From Siniperca chuatsi (taxonomy: Eukaryota; Chordata; Actinopteri; Centrarchiformes; Sinipercidae): a stretch of DNA of 64,000 bases. The stretch is from NCBI RefSeq assembly GCF_020085105.1, contig NC_058056.1:13710929-13774928 (forward strand), written 5' to 3'. The notes below the pieces were generated by a model. It was given only the letters and a program-made list of their open reading frames with translations. It had not been told where the DNA came from and searched no databases. Within the stretch, counting starts at the first letter, position 1; each line of letters opens with the position of its first letter. Made by a program: the position numbers and the translations under genes. Shown piece by piece: positions 51,901-63,010 of the stretch.

Positions 51901-53199
51901 GTTCAACAGGCAGCAGCAGCAGCAGCATATGAAGAGTGACAGTAGCAGTGAATGAACGCCTGGCCTGGTTTTGCATTAAAAAATGAGAGCCATCAGAGAT
52001 AGCTGCCAGCCCTCAGCCACCTTGGGAGGAAATCAGAGACTGAATGGGTTCAAGAGCCTGAGCGTTAGTTGGCACAAGTCCCACTGTCCGATGGCACATC
52101 CTCTTACAAGTGTTTCTACACAGGCCTTTGAATGAGTTCTCACTCCAGTTTCAGCTCTGTCCTGTTCTGGCACATTTTCATTATGAGACTAAAAGGCAAC
52201 GCCAGGCAACAGAGAACAGAACAGCTTTGTACTAATCCACCACCAGCCTGACAGTGATATGACTGGCCTGAAATTAAGTTTCAATTGATTTTTTGCACAC
52301 ATACACACGCACACACTGGTTCATTTTTATCAAATATATTTAGCAAATATATGTATGCTGTATGCTGAGATAAAACAAGACAGGACTAAAAAGCAGCTGG
52401 TGCATATGAAAAGAGAACTGAAGACTGTAAACTTTCTTGCCAGTTTCACCTGATGCACTGCCAACACTTTCAGTCTGTCCAGACTAAGCAGCTTGTTAAC
52501 TCACCAGGATCTGTTACCTCTGCTGCTGCAAACTTTTAAAACTATAGGTATTACTATTCAAATAGTTACTGAAGATTCCTTATTTAAGGAGAGACCGTGT
52601 ACATCAAGTGTTTTCAACTGAACCAAAAAAAAGGACCTCATCATACAGAAGTGGGAATAATAATCCATGTCTGTGAAACTGGGCTTTAAAGTATAATGCG
52701 GCTGTAATTATAAGCTTAGTATGCTTCTCCAAATAAAACAGTGAGTCACTTGCATCATGTGTTCCACAGGCAGGAGTGATGCAGTTTGTCACGTTCCATC
52801 TTATGAATGAACTGAGCAGGGTGGCGCTCATTCACAACGGTATGAAGGTGTCAAAGCACAATGGATTATTGTCACTTCATCAACAGGCTTCTGCTGACTC
52901 AGCCATTTTATACTGATACCAGGTTATTAACATATCTAACAATAGGGCCATTATTTAATATTCCATCAACATTAGCATTATTACTTTGTAGTTTTAATAT
53001 CAGACACATAGCAGACCAAATAATCAAACTAGAGTGTGAAAATCTTTATGTATTGAGTCTAATTTTGAGTTAAAACGACAGGAAATCCCATTCTCTTCTT
53101 GCTAAGCATAAAGTTTCACTGAGTGTAACTTCGTACCTGTGCAGGTGAGAGCAGCAGATAAAGCGCCACCGCAGTCTGGAGGACAAAACCGAGTTTCAT
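39959..53199 (-). CDS. pgf: PGF, placental growth factor (VEGF/PDGF family), short form, 6 coding exons
   Basis: Exons in transcript order: 53199-53137, 42726-42690, 41390-41194, 41081-41002, 40266-40237, 39980-39959; all GT-AG, phases agree, 429 nt or 142 aa (the human short form has 149). PGF is a secreted dimeric ligand of VEGFR1 (Flt1) in vessel growth. Residues 1-21 form a signal peptide ([20 protein letters not shown]). The cystine-knot domain runs about residues 38-126: '[18 protein letters not shown]', '[20 protein letters not shown]', '[12 protein letters not shown]' and 'HQTCECR', with all eight expected cysteines. 'VWGRSFC' and '[10 protein letters not shown]' favour PGF over VEGFA. 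NVTMQ holds the conserved N-glycosylation site, and NTTE in exon 2 is a second. The C-terminus is a short basic segment then CQIPRR, like the CDKPRR end of short VEGFA, with no heparin-binding exon used. Intron 1 is 10.4 kb. Confidence 0.92.
40530..40735. repeat. Fish interspersed repeat in pgf intron 4
   Basis: 'tggttagctttaggcaacaa' near 40556 and 'tttgttgcctaaacctaacc' near 40702 are inverted relatives about 150 bases apart, around 'tttcggttaaatgctaataa'. This is typical of a foldback-like fish repeat carrying 'ttaggtttaggcaac'. Confidence 0.5.
41878..42102 (+). other. 74-codon plus-strand ORF across repeat copy 2, function unknown
   Basis: The frame opens at ATG 41878 (a second ATG at 41926), reads through [15 protein letters not shown] and [20 protein letters not shown], and stops at 42102. 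A GTAGGG donor-like site falls after SIYG. It lies antisense in pgf intron 2. I do not recognise the protein. The frame is conserved in the repeat copy at 37773, which could reflect coding origin or just recent duplication. Confidence 0.25.
42004..42159 (+). repeat. Direct repeat copy 2, in pgf intron 2
   Basis: Partner of 37773-37916. It has an extra 12 bases (cactggccagtt) next to its 3' end, itself a short local duplication. The same TATA-like tttataaaag and the same open frame are present. Confidence 0.9.
44660..44870 (+). repeat. LINE 3'-tail-like repeat
   Basis: It has 'ccctaatgacctttgtcagg', 'ttttcataatatgggtgtt' and the end phrase 'gattaagggctttacaaatg' 'aacttgacctgact', close to the classical L2-like tail that ends in short tandem ttgact units. 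Confidence 0.5.
45300..45565. mobile_element. Degenerate hAT-type MITE copy
   Basis: It begins 'gttactttcattattaataa', includes 'aaaaatgcccaaagttgtac', and ends 'attgattaattgtctaatcc'. It is the most diverged of the family copies in the window. Confidence 0.4.
48119..48725. mobile_element. hAT-type non-autonomous transposon, full-length copy
   Basis: The left end 'ggaatagttcgacatttggg' (48119) and right end 'ccctaaatgtcaaactattt' (about 48704) are inverted repeats with a few mismatches. Typical interior phrases: 'gctgagagttagatgagaag', 'ggttagcttagcttagcata' and 'cacctctaaagctcactaat'. A 19-base perfect hairpin arm lies inside: ggtgcagtgacttcctgga at 48435-48453 against 48493-48511. Fragments of the same family are at 56540-57090 and 58165-58400. 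Confidence 0.75.
50480..50640 (+). mobile_element. tRNA-derived SINE, second family
   Basis: 'ggttaaggtgcctaccatat' and 'ctacttcgaccccagcagcg' resemble degenerate A and B box regions. They are followed by 'gacctttgctgcatgtcata' and 'ccccatgtttcctgtctgta', then 'ctgccctataaacgcaaaaa', the usual 3' end of this fish SINE. Confidence 0.6.
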
Positions 53200-53440
53200 T
53201 TCGCGATGTCTGCGAGTGGAGAGGGGGTGATGGCTCCCGATGCACACAATGAAACAATCCAGCCAAAGTCCCAAACTACTCAGAAAAGAAAGAAAAATGC
53301 TGACCGGGAATTTCCAAGTCATTCGTTCCCGGTTTAGAAATGCTGAGAATGAGTGCAGTCACGTAGCTCCGCTGCCGCGTGTAACCTGATGAAGTAGATT
53401 GTGCTTACTAATGAATAAGGCCCCAGAGGCGAACCGGAGG

Positions 53441-53450
53441 TTTTTTTATA
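53441..53450 (-). promoter_or_regulatory. pgf: TATA-like element upstream of pgf
   Basis: Minus-strand TATAAAAAAA, about 240 bases upstream of the pgf ATG. If used, transcription would begin near 53415, giving a leader of about 215 bases in one exon with the signal peptide. There is no experimental support. Confidence 0.4.
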
Positions 53451-56400
53451 TTCACATTTAAAATCAACTGAATCAAAGCACAAAGCCTAAAACGACTCTA
53501 ATGTCTGCAGTGTGGAACAGTGGCAGCCAGTTTTGACAAAGCATATTCAGTGCACAAAGTAAAAACGGAGTCTATTCAGTCCAAAATCGTGATGATCCGC
53601 TCCACAATGCATGAAGTTGCACCGACAGTTTCAGTTTTTCAGTCCTGCTCTGAGCTCCTCTCGGCAGAAAAACCTCTAATTGCCCCACGCTACCTTTTTC
53701 ACAAGCTGGCCATTTAAATCTCCTCCCCTTCTCTTGTCCTGCTCTCTGCTCTGTTTCATCCTCCTTCACAGAACTCACTGATGAGATTTCTTTCACTTCC
53801 GCTTTAAACTGCAACATGTAATGGTAATTTATGTGATGCTGTAAATGGCTATTGCAGAGATTGTGACGCTGCTGCTGATGCTTTATTTCTGAATTCTAGA
53901 CTATACACCACAGGTGATTTACACAACAGAGTATACACAGACTCGCTGAGAAACTTCTGAGTACTCAGGACTTTGTGTGAGAGCTATTCAGGCAAGGTAA
54001 ACATTTAGAGCTCTTTTCAGTGGTGATATGGATGGTATACTCATTTCTGGCCCAGGCTCCAGGGTTTAGTATTTAGTCAAGTTTGCAGAGACAGAAAAGG
54101 AGATTCCTGTACTGTTGACACATAGAGTTAATCTTCAGTGTGGGACTTTTGTGTTTGTAGAAACCCTGGAACTAAAGGATTCCTTGTGGGCTTCCACACA
54201 TTCCTTCAGCAGTTCTGAATAGCCCCACTGCCTCCTGCTATTGTACAGACCACACTTAGGAGTGTGGTGTTTCTAAACATCTCAGACACTTTAAGCAGAG
54301 TAAGCCATCCCCCCATTACCATCAACCCAGACTGAGCATCAGTAAGTGCAAACGATCAGGGATTGTGAAAGACATTTCCTCTAATTATGCTGGGCAATAT
54401 CACACTAGTCTTCTCCTAAACGGTATCTCATGGCAATGATGGATGCTCTTCGAAATTCAGAGAGAGGACAGAATGGAAGCAAAGCAAACTGTCATTCTTC
54501 AGGGAATTGGACTCTGCAATTATTCTGTTTTAGCCCTGCCTTTCTAGCTGTCCTATCATTGTCTGGGTGGTGAAGTTTTCTTCTACAACAGTATCAATCT
54601 TCTTTTTCTGTCTGTCTATTTATCCACCTTATTACTGCAGTATTGCAACTGCAGATGGACCAAAGATTGTCCAGTTTTCTGCCTTCTAAGTAGTGATATT
54701 AATACATCAACTCAAGCAAATGTAAGGCTACTGTATATTGATATAGTGCAAGTGATTGTCATGTTTTGTTTCAAATATTTTAAGAGCTAAAGACCATTGC
54801 ATCTCCTCCCTGCTACAGCAGTGGCACAGACTTTGTTTGCTCAGAGGACAGACAGACTCTCACAGCCGTCTCGCCATCTGCTCAGTGATCTATCTGTGTT
54901 TTTAAAGGTGCACCGGTTGATAGGGCCTAATAAGATCACACAAATTGTTTGCAGTATAGATACACGCTGAAGACAAGCAAACCTGGCTCGAGTGATAGTG
55001 TATTCCAGGGGAGATGGATCTCTGTGGTGCCAGATCGTGAAACAACCTTGAGGCCCTCATTGCTTTTGCTAAAACCACAAAGCATAATAGTGTTAACCAA
55101 GTGTCATTCCTGCTTAGATTTAATGTCCACCTTCTCAAAGATTTATTCAAACAAGACACTATCCATTTAAATGATGCCTCTTTAATTAAATCAATATCTA
55201 AATGAGAAATAGGCTTCTGTTTCCAGCCGACTGTGCAGATACGTGGGCTTGTTATGATCAGGGATTTTGAAAAAAAAGACATTTCTTCATGTATATTAAG
55301 AATGTTTGAAAGCTTTAACTGATCCAGAAATTAAATGTAAAGATCAAAATGTGATCCCTTGCAGTCTGCAGTGTCTCTGATATTGAGAAGACCAAATGTG
55401 TGGCTCTCAGGAACTGGAGTGCCAAAGTAAGCACATTTCCCTTTTGCTGTTGACCCCTCATTTTCCCAGATTGGAGAGGAAAAAGGTAAACAGATGAATG
55501 ACATTAATGATGTCCATTCATCATTGTTGGGACAGCTTTGGTTTCCTCCACAGTGGGGCCTGTAAAGGGAAGGTGGAGAGCCAGATAGCCCCTTACTTTG
55601 AAGGATCTCATTAACAATAGTTAGAGCCCTACAGGGAGCCCAAAGGTAGTTACAGTCACTGTAATTCTTAGAGATTTATTATTCGTGTATCATCTTTGAT
55701 TTAAATGATGTGGCTCAAAACTTTTAATGTTGCTACATTATTTTAAACACTAAAACCAAAAAACATGTATAAGAATGAACCTGAACAGGAGGATTCTGGG
55801 AGATGATGTAATATAATTTTACTCATGTTGGACCACCTGGACAGCAGACCCAAACAGGATATGACAATATTTAACATCTAGACCCTTTCTTCCTGTCATT
55901 AATTAGACGTGACAAATCATGAATCTTTTCCTCCTGCACCAAAACTATATTTGAAATAACTGTTAAATAGGAAGTGATCCAGCTATGAGTAAAAAGCTGC
56001 TTACTGTTGCCTAAGGTGATTAGCATTATATCACAACAAGTCCTTTCATTTAAAACGTGTCAAATCCTGTTTACACTTCCATGCTACATTGACATATTTT
56101 TGTCTCAAGGTTGTCAGGTGTCATCCTGTTTTCATGCCAAGTCTGTTCATGTGTGAGCATTGTTTCATTCTGTAGGAAGCCAGTCTACATGTTAACAGAC
56201 AATTGGAAGTTATTTTGGTCTGGAGGTATCATGAATCAGTCCTTGCAGAAATCTCCAGATACTATTTAACTTTATGCAGCTGTGTCTTGGACATCACATT
56301 GTCAGTTGGCTGTGGTAACCACAGGCTAAGTTAATTCTTCTGTCACAAGAAAATATGGCTCAGTTTACTCTGTTTAATTTGAGGAGCAATTATAGCAAAC

Positions 56401-56539
56401 CATATGGTATTCAGTCAGTGCTGAACAAAAGCATCCAGTGGGAGAAATGCTTGTGGAAAAGAGTTGATACACTTCTCTGCTCTGATACAACTTTGACAAT
56501 ACACCAATTCTCTTTTGTTCCCCAAGATTTAGATGAGAA

Positions 56540-57090
56540 AATTGTGTTTGTGCATTAAGCATGAAGCTAGAGTTAGGAGGTGGTTAGCCTAGCCTAACTT
56601 AGCATAAAGACTGGAAGCAGGGGGAAAGAGCTAGCCTGGCTCTGTCCAAAGTTCAAAAATACTCTTACCAGCACCACTAAGCTTAGTAAGTATTGTAGTT
56701 AGTAAGTATTGTAGTTTGTAAGTTTAAACAGAAATGATAAAATGGCAATTTGTGGAGTTATGGCCAGTTCTGTGCTGTAGCAATTTTGAACACAAAAGTG
56801 CTGGACGGATAGATAAACTGTTCATCAAGAAAGAGGAAACATACAACTTCCTCTAAAACCACAAATTGCCATTTTTACATTTCTGTTTGTGTGCAGATTA
56901 AACAAGTAAGATACATCGTGTTCATTAGTGAACTTTAGAGGTGTTGGTAGGCTGATTTTTGAACTTAGGAGAGAGCCAAGCTAGCTGTTTTTTAAGCTAA
57001 TCACCTGCTGGCTTCAGCCCCATACTACTCACTCTCAGCAAGAAAGTGAGAAAGTGTCTTTGCCAAAATCTCAAACTATTTCTTTAATAG
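56540..57090. mobile_element. hAT-type non-autonomous element, degenerate copy
   Basis: 'ttagcataaagactggaagc', 'gctagcctggctctgtccaa' and, on the right, 'ctctcagcaagaaagtgaga' with 'tctcaaactatttcttt' match the 48119-48725 family. The interior has a second inverted part ('aactttagaggtgttggtag'). Confidence 0.65.
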
Positions 57091-58164
57091 AGGGATGAAA
57101 ATCCAGCATGAAATGTTGTTCCTTCAAATTACATTTAGCAAATCCAGCACCTACCTAACTAATGTGCATTTTCTCTTCTAATTAACAGACAGACTGGCTC
57201 AAGTTTCGTAACATCCATGTAAAATACATGACAGATCCGGTCTAAGGATCTCGGTCTCTGTCTCTGATTATCTGGGCAGATGACCTGGAGCAGCAGCAGC
57301 GCTCTGAAAGGAAACTGAGTGTTTTTCTAAGATAAAATTTCATCACCTCCACAAGCTGTGGCGACAAGGGCCTGCGGTTAGTAATATAGAAAAGGAAAAA
57401 CAGCACTGAGAGTGAGTTATCATGACTTGTGTCATTGCCAGTTGTAAAAGCCATTAGCTTTATAAATGAAGAGCAAGTGGTGCAAACTGTGCGGAAGTGG
57501 TCCCACAGTCAGTGAGCAGGTTATAACTCAGTCCTGTGGTGATACTCTAAACTCTATGAAGAGGTCCTACATGTGGCGCACATGCACAAATCCATGGGTT
57601 CACGCTGTTGGTGGTGATTCAGGCTGGGTCATTAAACAGATAAATGTTAAAACATTCTCTTCAAATTATAACCTCAAAATGTTGTTAAATGTAAATATAA
57701 TGGTCACTTCTGCGAGCTCCAGCAGGTGTACTGCACCAAGCCTCAGATTACTCTATAAACATGCTTCCTTGTACACTTACAGCTTTTCAGCCCTCTGACA
57801 TGTTATTAAAAGAGATAAAGGAGGCAGAGGCTAATGGAATATACCTTTTAATCGTAAATGTTGCACTGAGATCGATTGGCAGCAAGATTAGATTTATATG
57901 TAAGTGGGAGACACTTACATAAACATGAACTCAATCAGGCAGCAAGATTTACTGGACTGCAATCGTGCTTGAGTGCTGCTGTTTATTTTTTCATGGTACA
58001 GAGTGTGTTTTTTTTAAACCTCAAATTAGTTTATCCTCCCTCAGGGGCAATGTGTAAGACATTTAAAAGGTTTCCTCAGAAAACATACACATCAGCCACA
58101 GTCATAAAGGAAACCTGGGTAAAATGAAAGTACCTGTGTAACACTTGTACAATCAGTATAAAGA

Positions 58165-58400
58165 TGGCATTAAACTTAAATGGTATATATGTAGCTGAAA
58201 CTAGCAGGCAGTTAGCTTAGCTTAGCATAAAGACTTGAAACAGAGGGAAACATCTAGCCTGGTTCTGTCCAAAGGTAACAAAATCTACCTATCAGTACCT
58301 CCAATGCACACTAAATAATGTGTTATATCTCGTTTGTTTAATCCGTACAAAAACAACAATGTGCCGTTTTCCCAAAATGTCAAACAATTCCTCTAATAAC
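58165..58400. mobile_element. hAT-type non-autonomous element, short copy
   Basis: 'agcttagcttagcataaaga', 'ctagcctggttctgtccaaa', 'tatatctcgtttgtttaatc' and the right end 'cccaaaatgtcaaacaattc' match the 48119-48725 family, but the middle is deleted. Confidence 0.65.
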
Positions 58401-61334
58401 TGAATACATGCTTGGATCATAATTAAAAGGATTTGTGGGATAGATAATCATGATTGTACAAGGCCTGATCTTTAAAGTATCAATAACAGCAATGTGAGAA
58501 AGCTGGAATGACTCACAATTCTCAAATAATTTTAACCCACAGAGACAAATTTTTAAAGGCAGTGACTGAGGTATGGTGGTGAATGACCGATCGACTGTCA
58601 GAAGAGGAGCCTTAAGAGGAAAAGTACAGAAGTAGGCCATGGCCTGAGCAAGTGTTAGGTGAAGTTCATCTGTGCTCAAGTGTTTACACAAACTGCAGCC
58701 AAGTAAAATTGTGCACGGAGATTTATTTATGTGTAGAGAAATACATTTACTCAAATAGCTATAGCTTGTAGAACAAGGAACAAGAAAATCGGAGCAGGAC
58801 AGGGAGAGAGTGGGCGGAGGTCAAAGAGCTAGGGAAAGTTAATAACTTGAAATAATAAATAATACAGCCAACTGGTGGGAATTTGGCAGCAGTGCCATTT
58901 ATAATCATCAGTTAATTCACTTTGCTTCAAGAAAATGGCTGAGCTCCGCATTGCTTCATGGCTACTGTGCACTTGCTGGGATGAGAGATTTCATAACTCA
59001 AGACAATGTGTATGTTTGTTGTTTAACTCCTGCGATAAAGTGTCTGGGGTTGAAGTGTTGCTGCCAGGGAGATGGTGGAGACAACCAATCCCAGATGGCG
59101 CTGTGCCCAGAGGGGACAGATGAATGAGGACCACCAGGGTGGATAAAACAGCCAGACAGTGACACCGGCTCTGCAGGATGAACATGCATTATATTAAGTA
59201 AAAGCAAATGCAACGGATAATAAGAGGTTTGACCAGTGCATCTTAAACGATATTCTTATACTCTGTATGACTTTCCATTTGTAAAGGAAACATTTTCAGT
59301 GACATTGGCTGAAGCTTAATTTTCCATTACCCTAAAAAAGAAAATAAGCAAATAAATACACAAGTTCCAGGATGGTGAGGCTGGGGTTGTGAGAATGGAG
59401 GAGCCTGTCTGCCCTGCAGTTAGGAGTAATTCTACTTTTCTTGTGCTACAGTTTCTGATGTCAGCTACACTGCACAACAACAAACCCTCAGCTAATCCAC
59501 ACTTATGCCTCAAATATTTGGAAATGATTGAAGATAATTACTGACATAAAATATTGCATTCTTATTGAGTGATTCAATTTCAGTGATTTTTAAGCTGGAT
59601 TCCATATCCAAATAAAAGCTGATCACTGATATGATGTTTCCCTACGAGTCCTTCACAGCTCTTACATTACACCATAAGACCTTTCAATTCCTGCATTACA
59701 TTTGCAGAGATTTCAGTAATTCAGCATGCTTAGCTGAAGGATCTGTAGCAGAGCTGAGACTCTTTTCTTTAGAAACCAACTGTGAAGACCTTCCAATATG
59801 GATCTCTGATGAAAAGCAGGATATCCATCCTGTCTGTAAGACTGTGACATCCCAGAAATATTTAATGTGATCACAGGCATGATTGCTTTCAGACTATACA
59901 AAACTGTGTTACCGATCGCGAATGCTTTTTATCTCCTCAATGATCAGCTTGGCAAATGATTGAAAGCTGGTGTTTGACAATTCCAGCGGTGTTGAATGAA
60001 CACAGACCACTAACTGACTCCCAACACCCCGAGCCGTGAAGGAGTGAAAATGTGCAGTGCTAATCAAGAGAAAATAAACAGAGCAGCACCCCCGGGCATT
60101 ATGGTAACAAGAGGAATGACTAGGGGACGATGAGGCCTAGACATCATGAGACACAGTCCACCCATATTCATGTCAGTTTTGTTTCCTGAATTATAAGAAT
60201 ATCACAATTTCCCCTCAAAATGATACCAGCTGTATGTGGAAGCGGAATCACGATTAGACCAGTGATCACTTATATGATTTTGTATTTACCACTGGCTTCG
60301 TGGGGGTGTGTCACTGTGATGCAAGCAGAGGTTCACTCACTCAAATGGGTTACTCTGGATTAAAGCCAACTAGGCCTGAGGGATGGTGAGCCTCAGAGGA
60401 GCCAGCATGCTCTGTCTGGGGGACTCCATCCTAATCTCCAGGATCGGGGGGGAATTTTCCCATCGAGATGAGAAGCAGATGTCTCTCTGATTCTGTCTCG
60501 CTCTTGTGCTGTCGCAGCGACTTTGTTTCTGTCTCCCTCCCTCATTCAGTCAAACCTGGCCCTCCATCCCCCCAGGGACAGGGGAGGAACATGAGCACCA
60601 TGGGAAGGGTGGCTGTCCCCGAGCTCGATCACATGATGAAGGAACCCTTTTTGTGGGAGGCACTGCATTAGGTACAAAGCTGTGAGCACATGGAGTCGGT
60701 CCAAGAGTTCCCAACTTTCTCATGGAAAAACGCAAACAAGATTTGATAAAAACGTCATGTTCTGGCGATTCCCACTTAAGATGGACAAGTGTTGGCAAGC
60801 TGGCTTTTCTAGGTGGACCGGAGATACTTTGACTTTACTATTTTGTCCCCAGTGTTGATGTAGGGTGTGACCCCTGACTTGTGGCAGGAAGAGGAATCAT
60901 GGAGCTCAGACTGGAGAGACTGGCCCACTCCTCCTCTTCTCATCATGCCTCTGAAGTTGGTACTTTCACCATAAATCCTCAGACTCTTAAGCTCCGCCTC
61001 ATGCACCTGCATCTCCCGCGGGCCCTGACTTCGGCTTCCCTAGAGCCCAACCCCTTGGCTCCTGTGGCTCAGTTCTGACGTGCGTACTCTGGCTTACAGC
61101 GTAAACAAACAAAGATGAACTGTGGGCCAGTCACCGGGTGTTTGGTCGTGGTCTGTAAACAGATCAGCAGGAGGAGGAACAGGAGCTCCCAGTGGAGATG
61201 AGACTAACTGACTATCCTGAGGCGAGAGAGCAAAGGGATGAGATATAAGGCTTATATGGATGCCTGTTAAATGTCCAAGTTGCTGTGCCATCATCCAAGA
61301 TAAGGTTTTTGGTATGAGATTGTTTAGGCAACAA

Positions 61335-61560
61335 GGATCCAGGATGACCTAGTGGTTAGAAAGATCATCCCTCAACTAAAGCACCAAGGTTAAAGCCCCC
61401 AATTTAGCATGGATTTTACCTCCTGAACTGACTTTGAGCAAGACACTGACTCCCAACAAGCCTCCCTGACTTGAGGACAGCAAGCAAATGAGAACAACCC
61501 TTTGGGGAAAAATAAATATCTTGTTCAGTACGATCCCTGACAATAAACTAAATGATTTCA
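61335..61560 (+). mobile_element. SINE-like repeat with tRNA-type head
   Basis: 'gatgacctagtggttagaaa' resembles an A box region and 'aaggttaaagcccccaattt' a B box. The body then has 'ctttgagcaagacactgact', a phrase shared in form with the SINE at 11346-11592. The tail is degenerate. Confidence 0.5.
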
Positions 61561-61574
61561 TTTGATGTAATTAA

Positions 61575-62100
61575 AGGGAAACTGCATTGATTTTACACAT
61601 CAAAGTCTGTTTACAGGTTTTACTACTGCATAAAACAAAAAAGTTGTATAAAGCTTCATGTGGCTCCAGAGGGAGCCGCGAAAAGTCTGATAAATTGCCT
61701 CAAGCAATGTCACTTGTTTGAAAATGAAAACAATTTGGGGGTGTGGAGGTAAAAAGAAGTGAGCTCACCAGACCTTTGTAGCCCACTCCTCATCTCTTCT
61801 TGAAGCTAGTGGCTCAAGGCTACATTACCCGCTACTAGCATAACACACCTGAATCACTGACAGAACTGTTGGCGGTCCAATTGCATTGTGGGTAATGTAG
61901 GCACCAGGTTTTGACAAGGAAGAAGAATGCGTGGAACAGACGATATCTCTGGTTCTGCTGTAACAGACAGAAAACAACCATGACATGAACCTGAGCATTT
62001 GGGCAAAACATTTAGGAGGGCATTCTGGGACAACAGTGACCATTTTCAGCAGAACATCTGGACTTATTAGAGATAATGTTTGGAGTTATAAGCAAGATAA
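61575..62100. repeat. Degenerate interspersed repeat
   Basis: It begins 'taaagggaaactgcattgat' and contains 'cttcatgtggctccagaggg', 'gcctcaagcaatgtcacttg' and 'gcattgtgggtaatgtaggc'. This resembles a fish repeat class starting 'ttaaagggaaact'. Class uncertain. Confidence 0.4.
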
Positions 62101-62924
62101 CCTATTTGCAACCCTTATCATCATCTGTACACAAAGTGGGCCTTGATTTGATTCCATTAAACAGCTTGTAAATAAAATACAACTATCTCTTCACTAATCA
62201 TTGGTCATTAAAATCCCTTTCGAAATACACATATTTACATTTTTTTGATGACAGTTTGAAAATCAAACCAAATCAAATCTCGAAAAATGCTGACTATAAA
62301 CTTTACATTGCTGTACCAGGCTATAATGAGCAAAGCACAATGCACAGCTGAGGCTGAGGCTGAAGCCCAAGTCATGGTTAAAGGTTACTGAGAAAGATTA
62401 CTGAGTCTGGCAGGGTTAATAAGGCTGTGTTTACATTCTGTGGCTCCGTGTTTAAGCAGACCTGAATGACCCAGGATTAAAAGGAGGCTCGTGGTGGCTT
62501 GATGGCAGACACACACACACACATGGAGATGACAAAGTGGTGCCGATGAGGGTTTGAAGGCTGTGTAGTAGCTGGGAGTACTGAGTGCTTTCATATCAGC
62601 AGGACTGCTGGAATGGTATGCATGTTCACATTAGACACAGAGGTGCTCCCTCATTAATTAGACTTATAGTTTGGTAAATACTGTATAAAACCCAAAATCA
62701 CATGTAAACCCAGATAAACTACTATTGGTAAACTACTACTTGTAAAAAAAAAACATTTTCAGTGAAAGCTAAACTAACTTTAAATGCCAAATGACCTCTT
62801 CTCATACCAGATAAAGTTATCAAAAATGCACAAATGCACTGCGGTTGGGTGTTCTGTATTTAAATAAACTGAAGCAAGAACCAAATCTGATTATAGATTA
62901 TTCCTGTTGCTTGTATATATATGT

Positions 62925-62926
<2 letters not shown>

Positions 62927-63008
<82 letters not shown>
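62927..63008. repeat. (AT)n microsatellite, about 41 perfect units
   Basis: An uninterrupted AT dinucleotide run of about 82 bases. The sequence is self-complementary and able to form a cruciform. Assembled length is likely unreliable. Confidence 0.97.

Positions 63009-63010
<2 letters not shown>

Larger units (their letters stand above)
42727..53136 (-). other. pgf: pgf intron 1 (10.4 kb), no gene seen
   Basis: It contains repeats at 44660-44870, 45300-45565, 48119-48725 and 50480-50640, and otherwise unassigned sequence. ORFs such as 45819-46046 (-) and 47267-47626 (-) lack any recognisable domain. Long first introns in VEGF-family genes often carry enhancers, but I see no specific site I can support. 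Confidence 0.7.

Noticed and set aside
54902..55282. 126-codon minus-strand ORF upstream of pgf
   Set aside because: No motif I recognise and no consistent splice sites; possibly a decayed repeat.
58380..58754. 124-codon minus-strand ORF
   Set aside because: It overlaps the end of a hAT-type element copy and shows no conserved domain.
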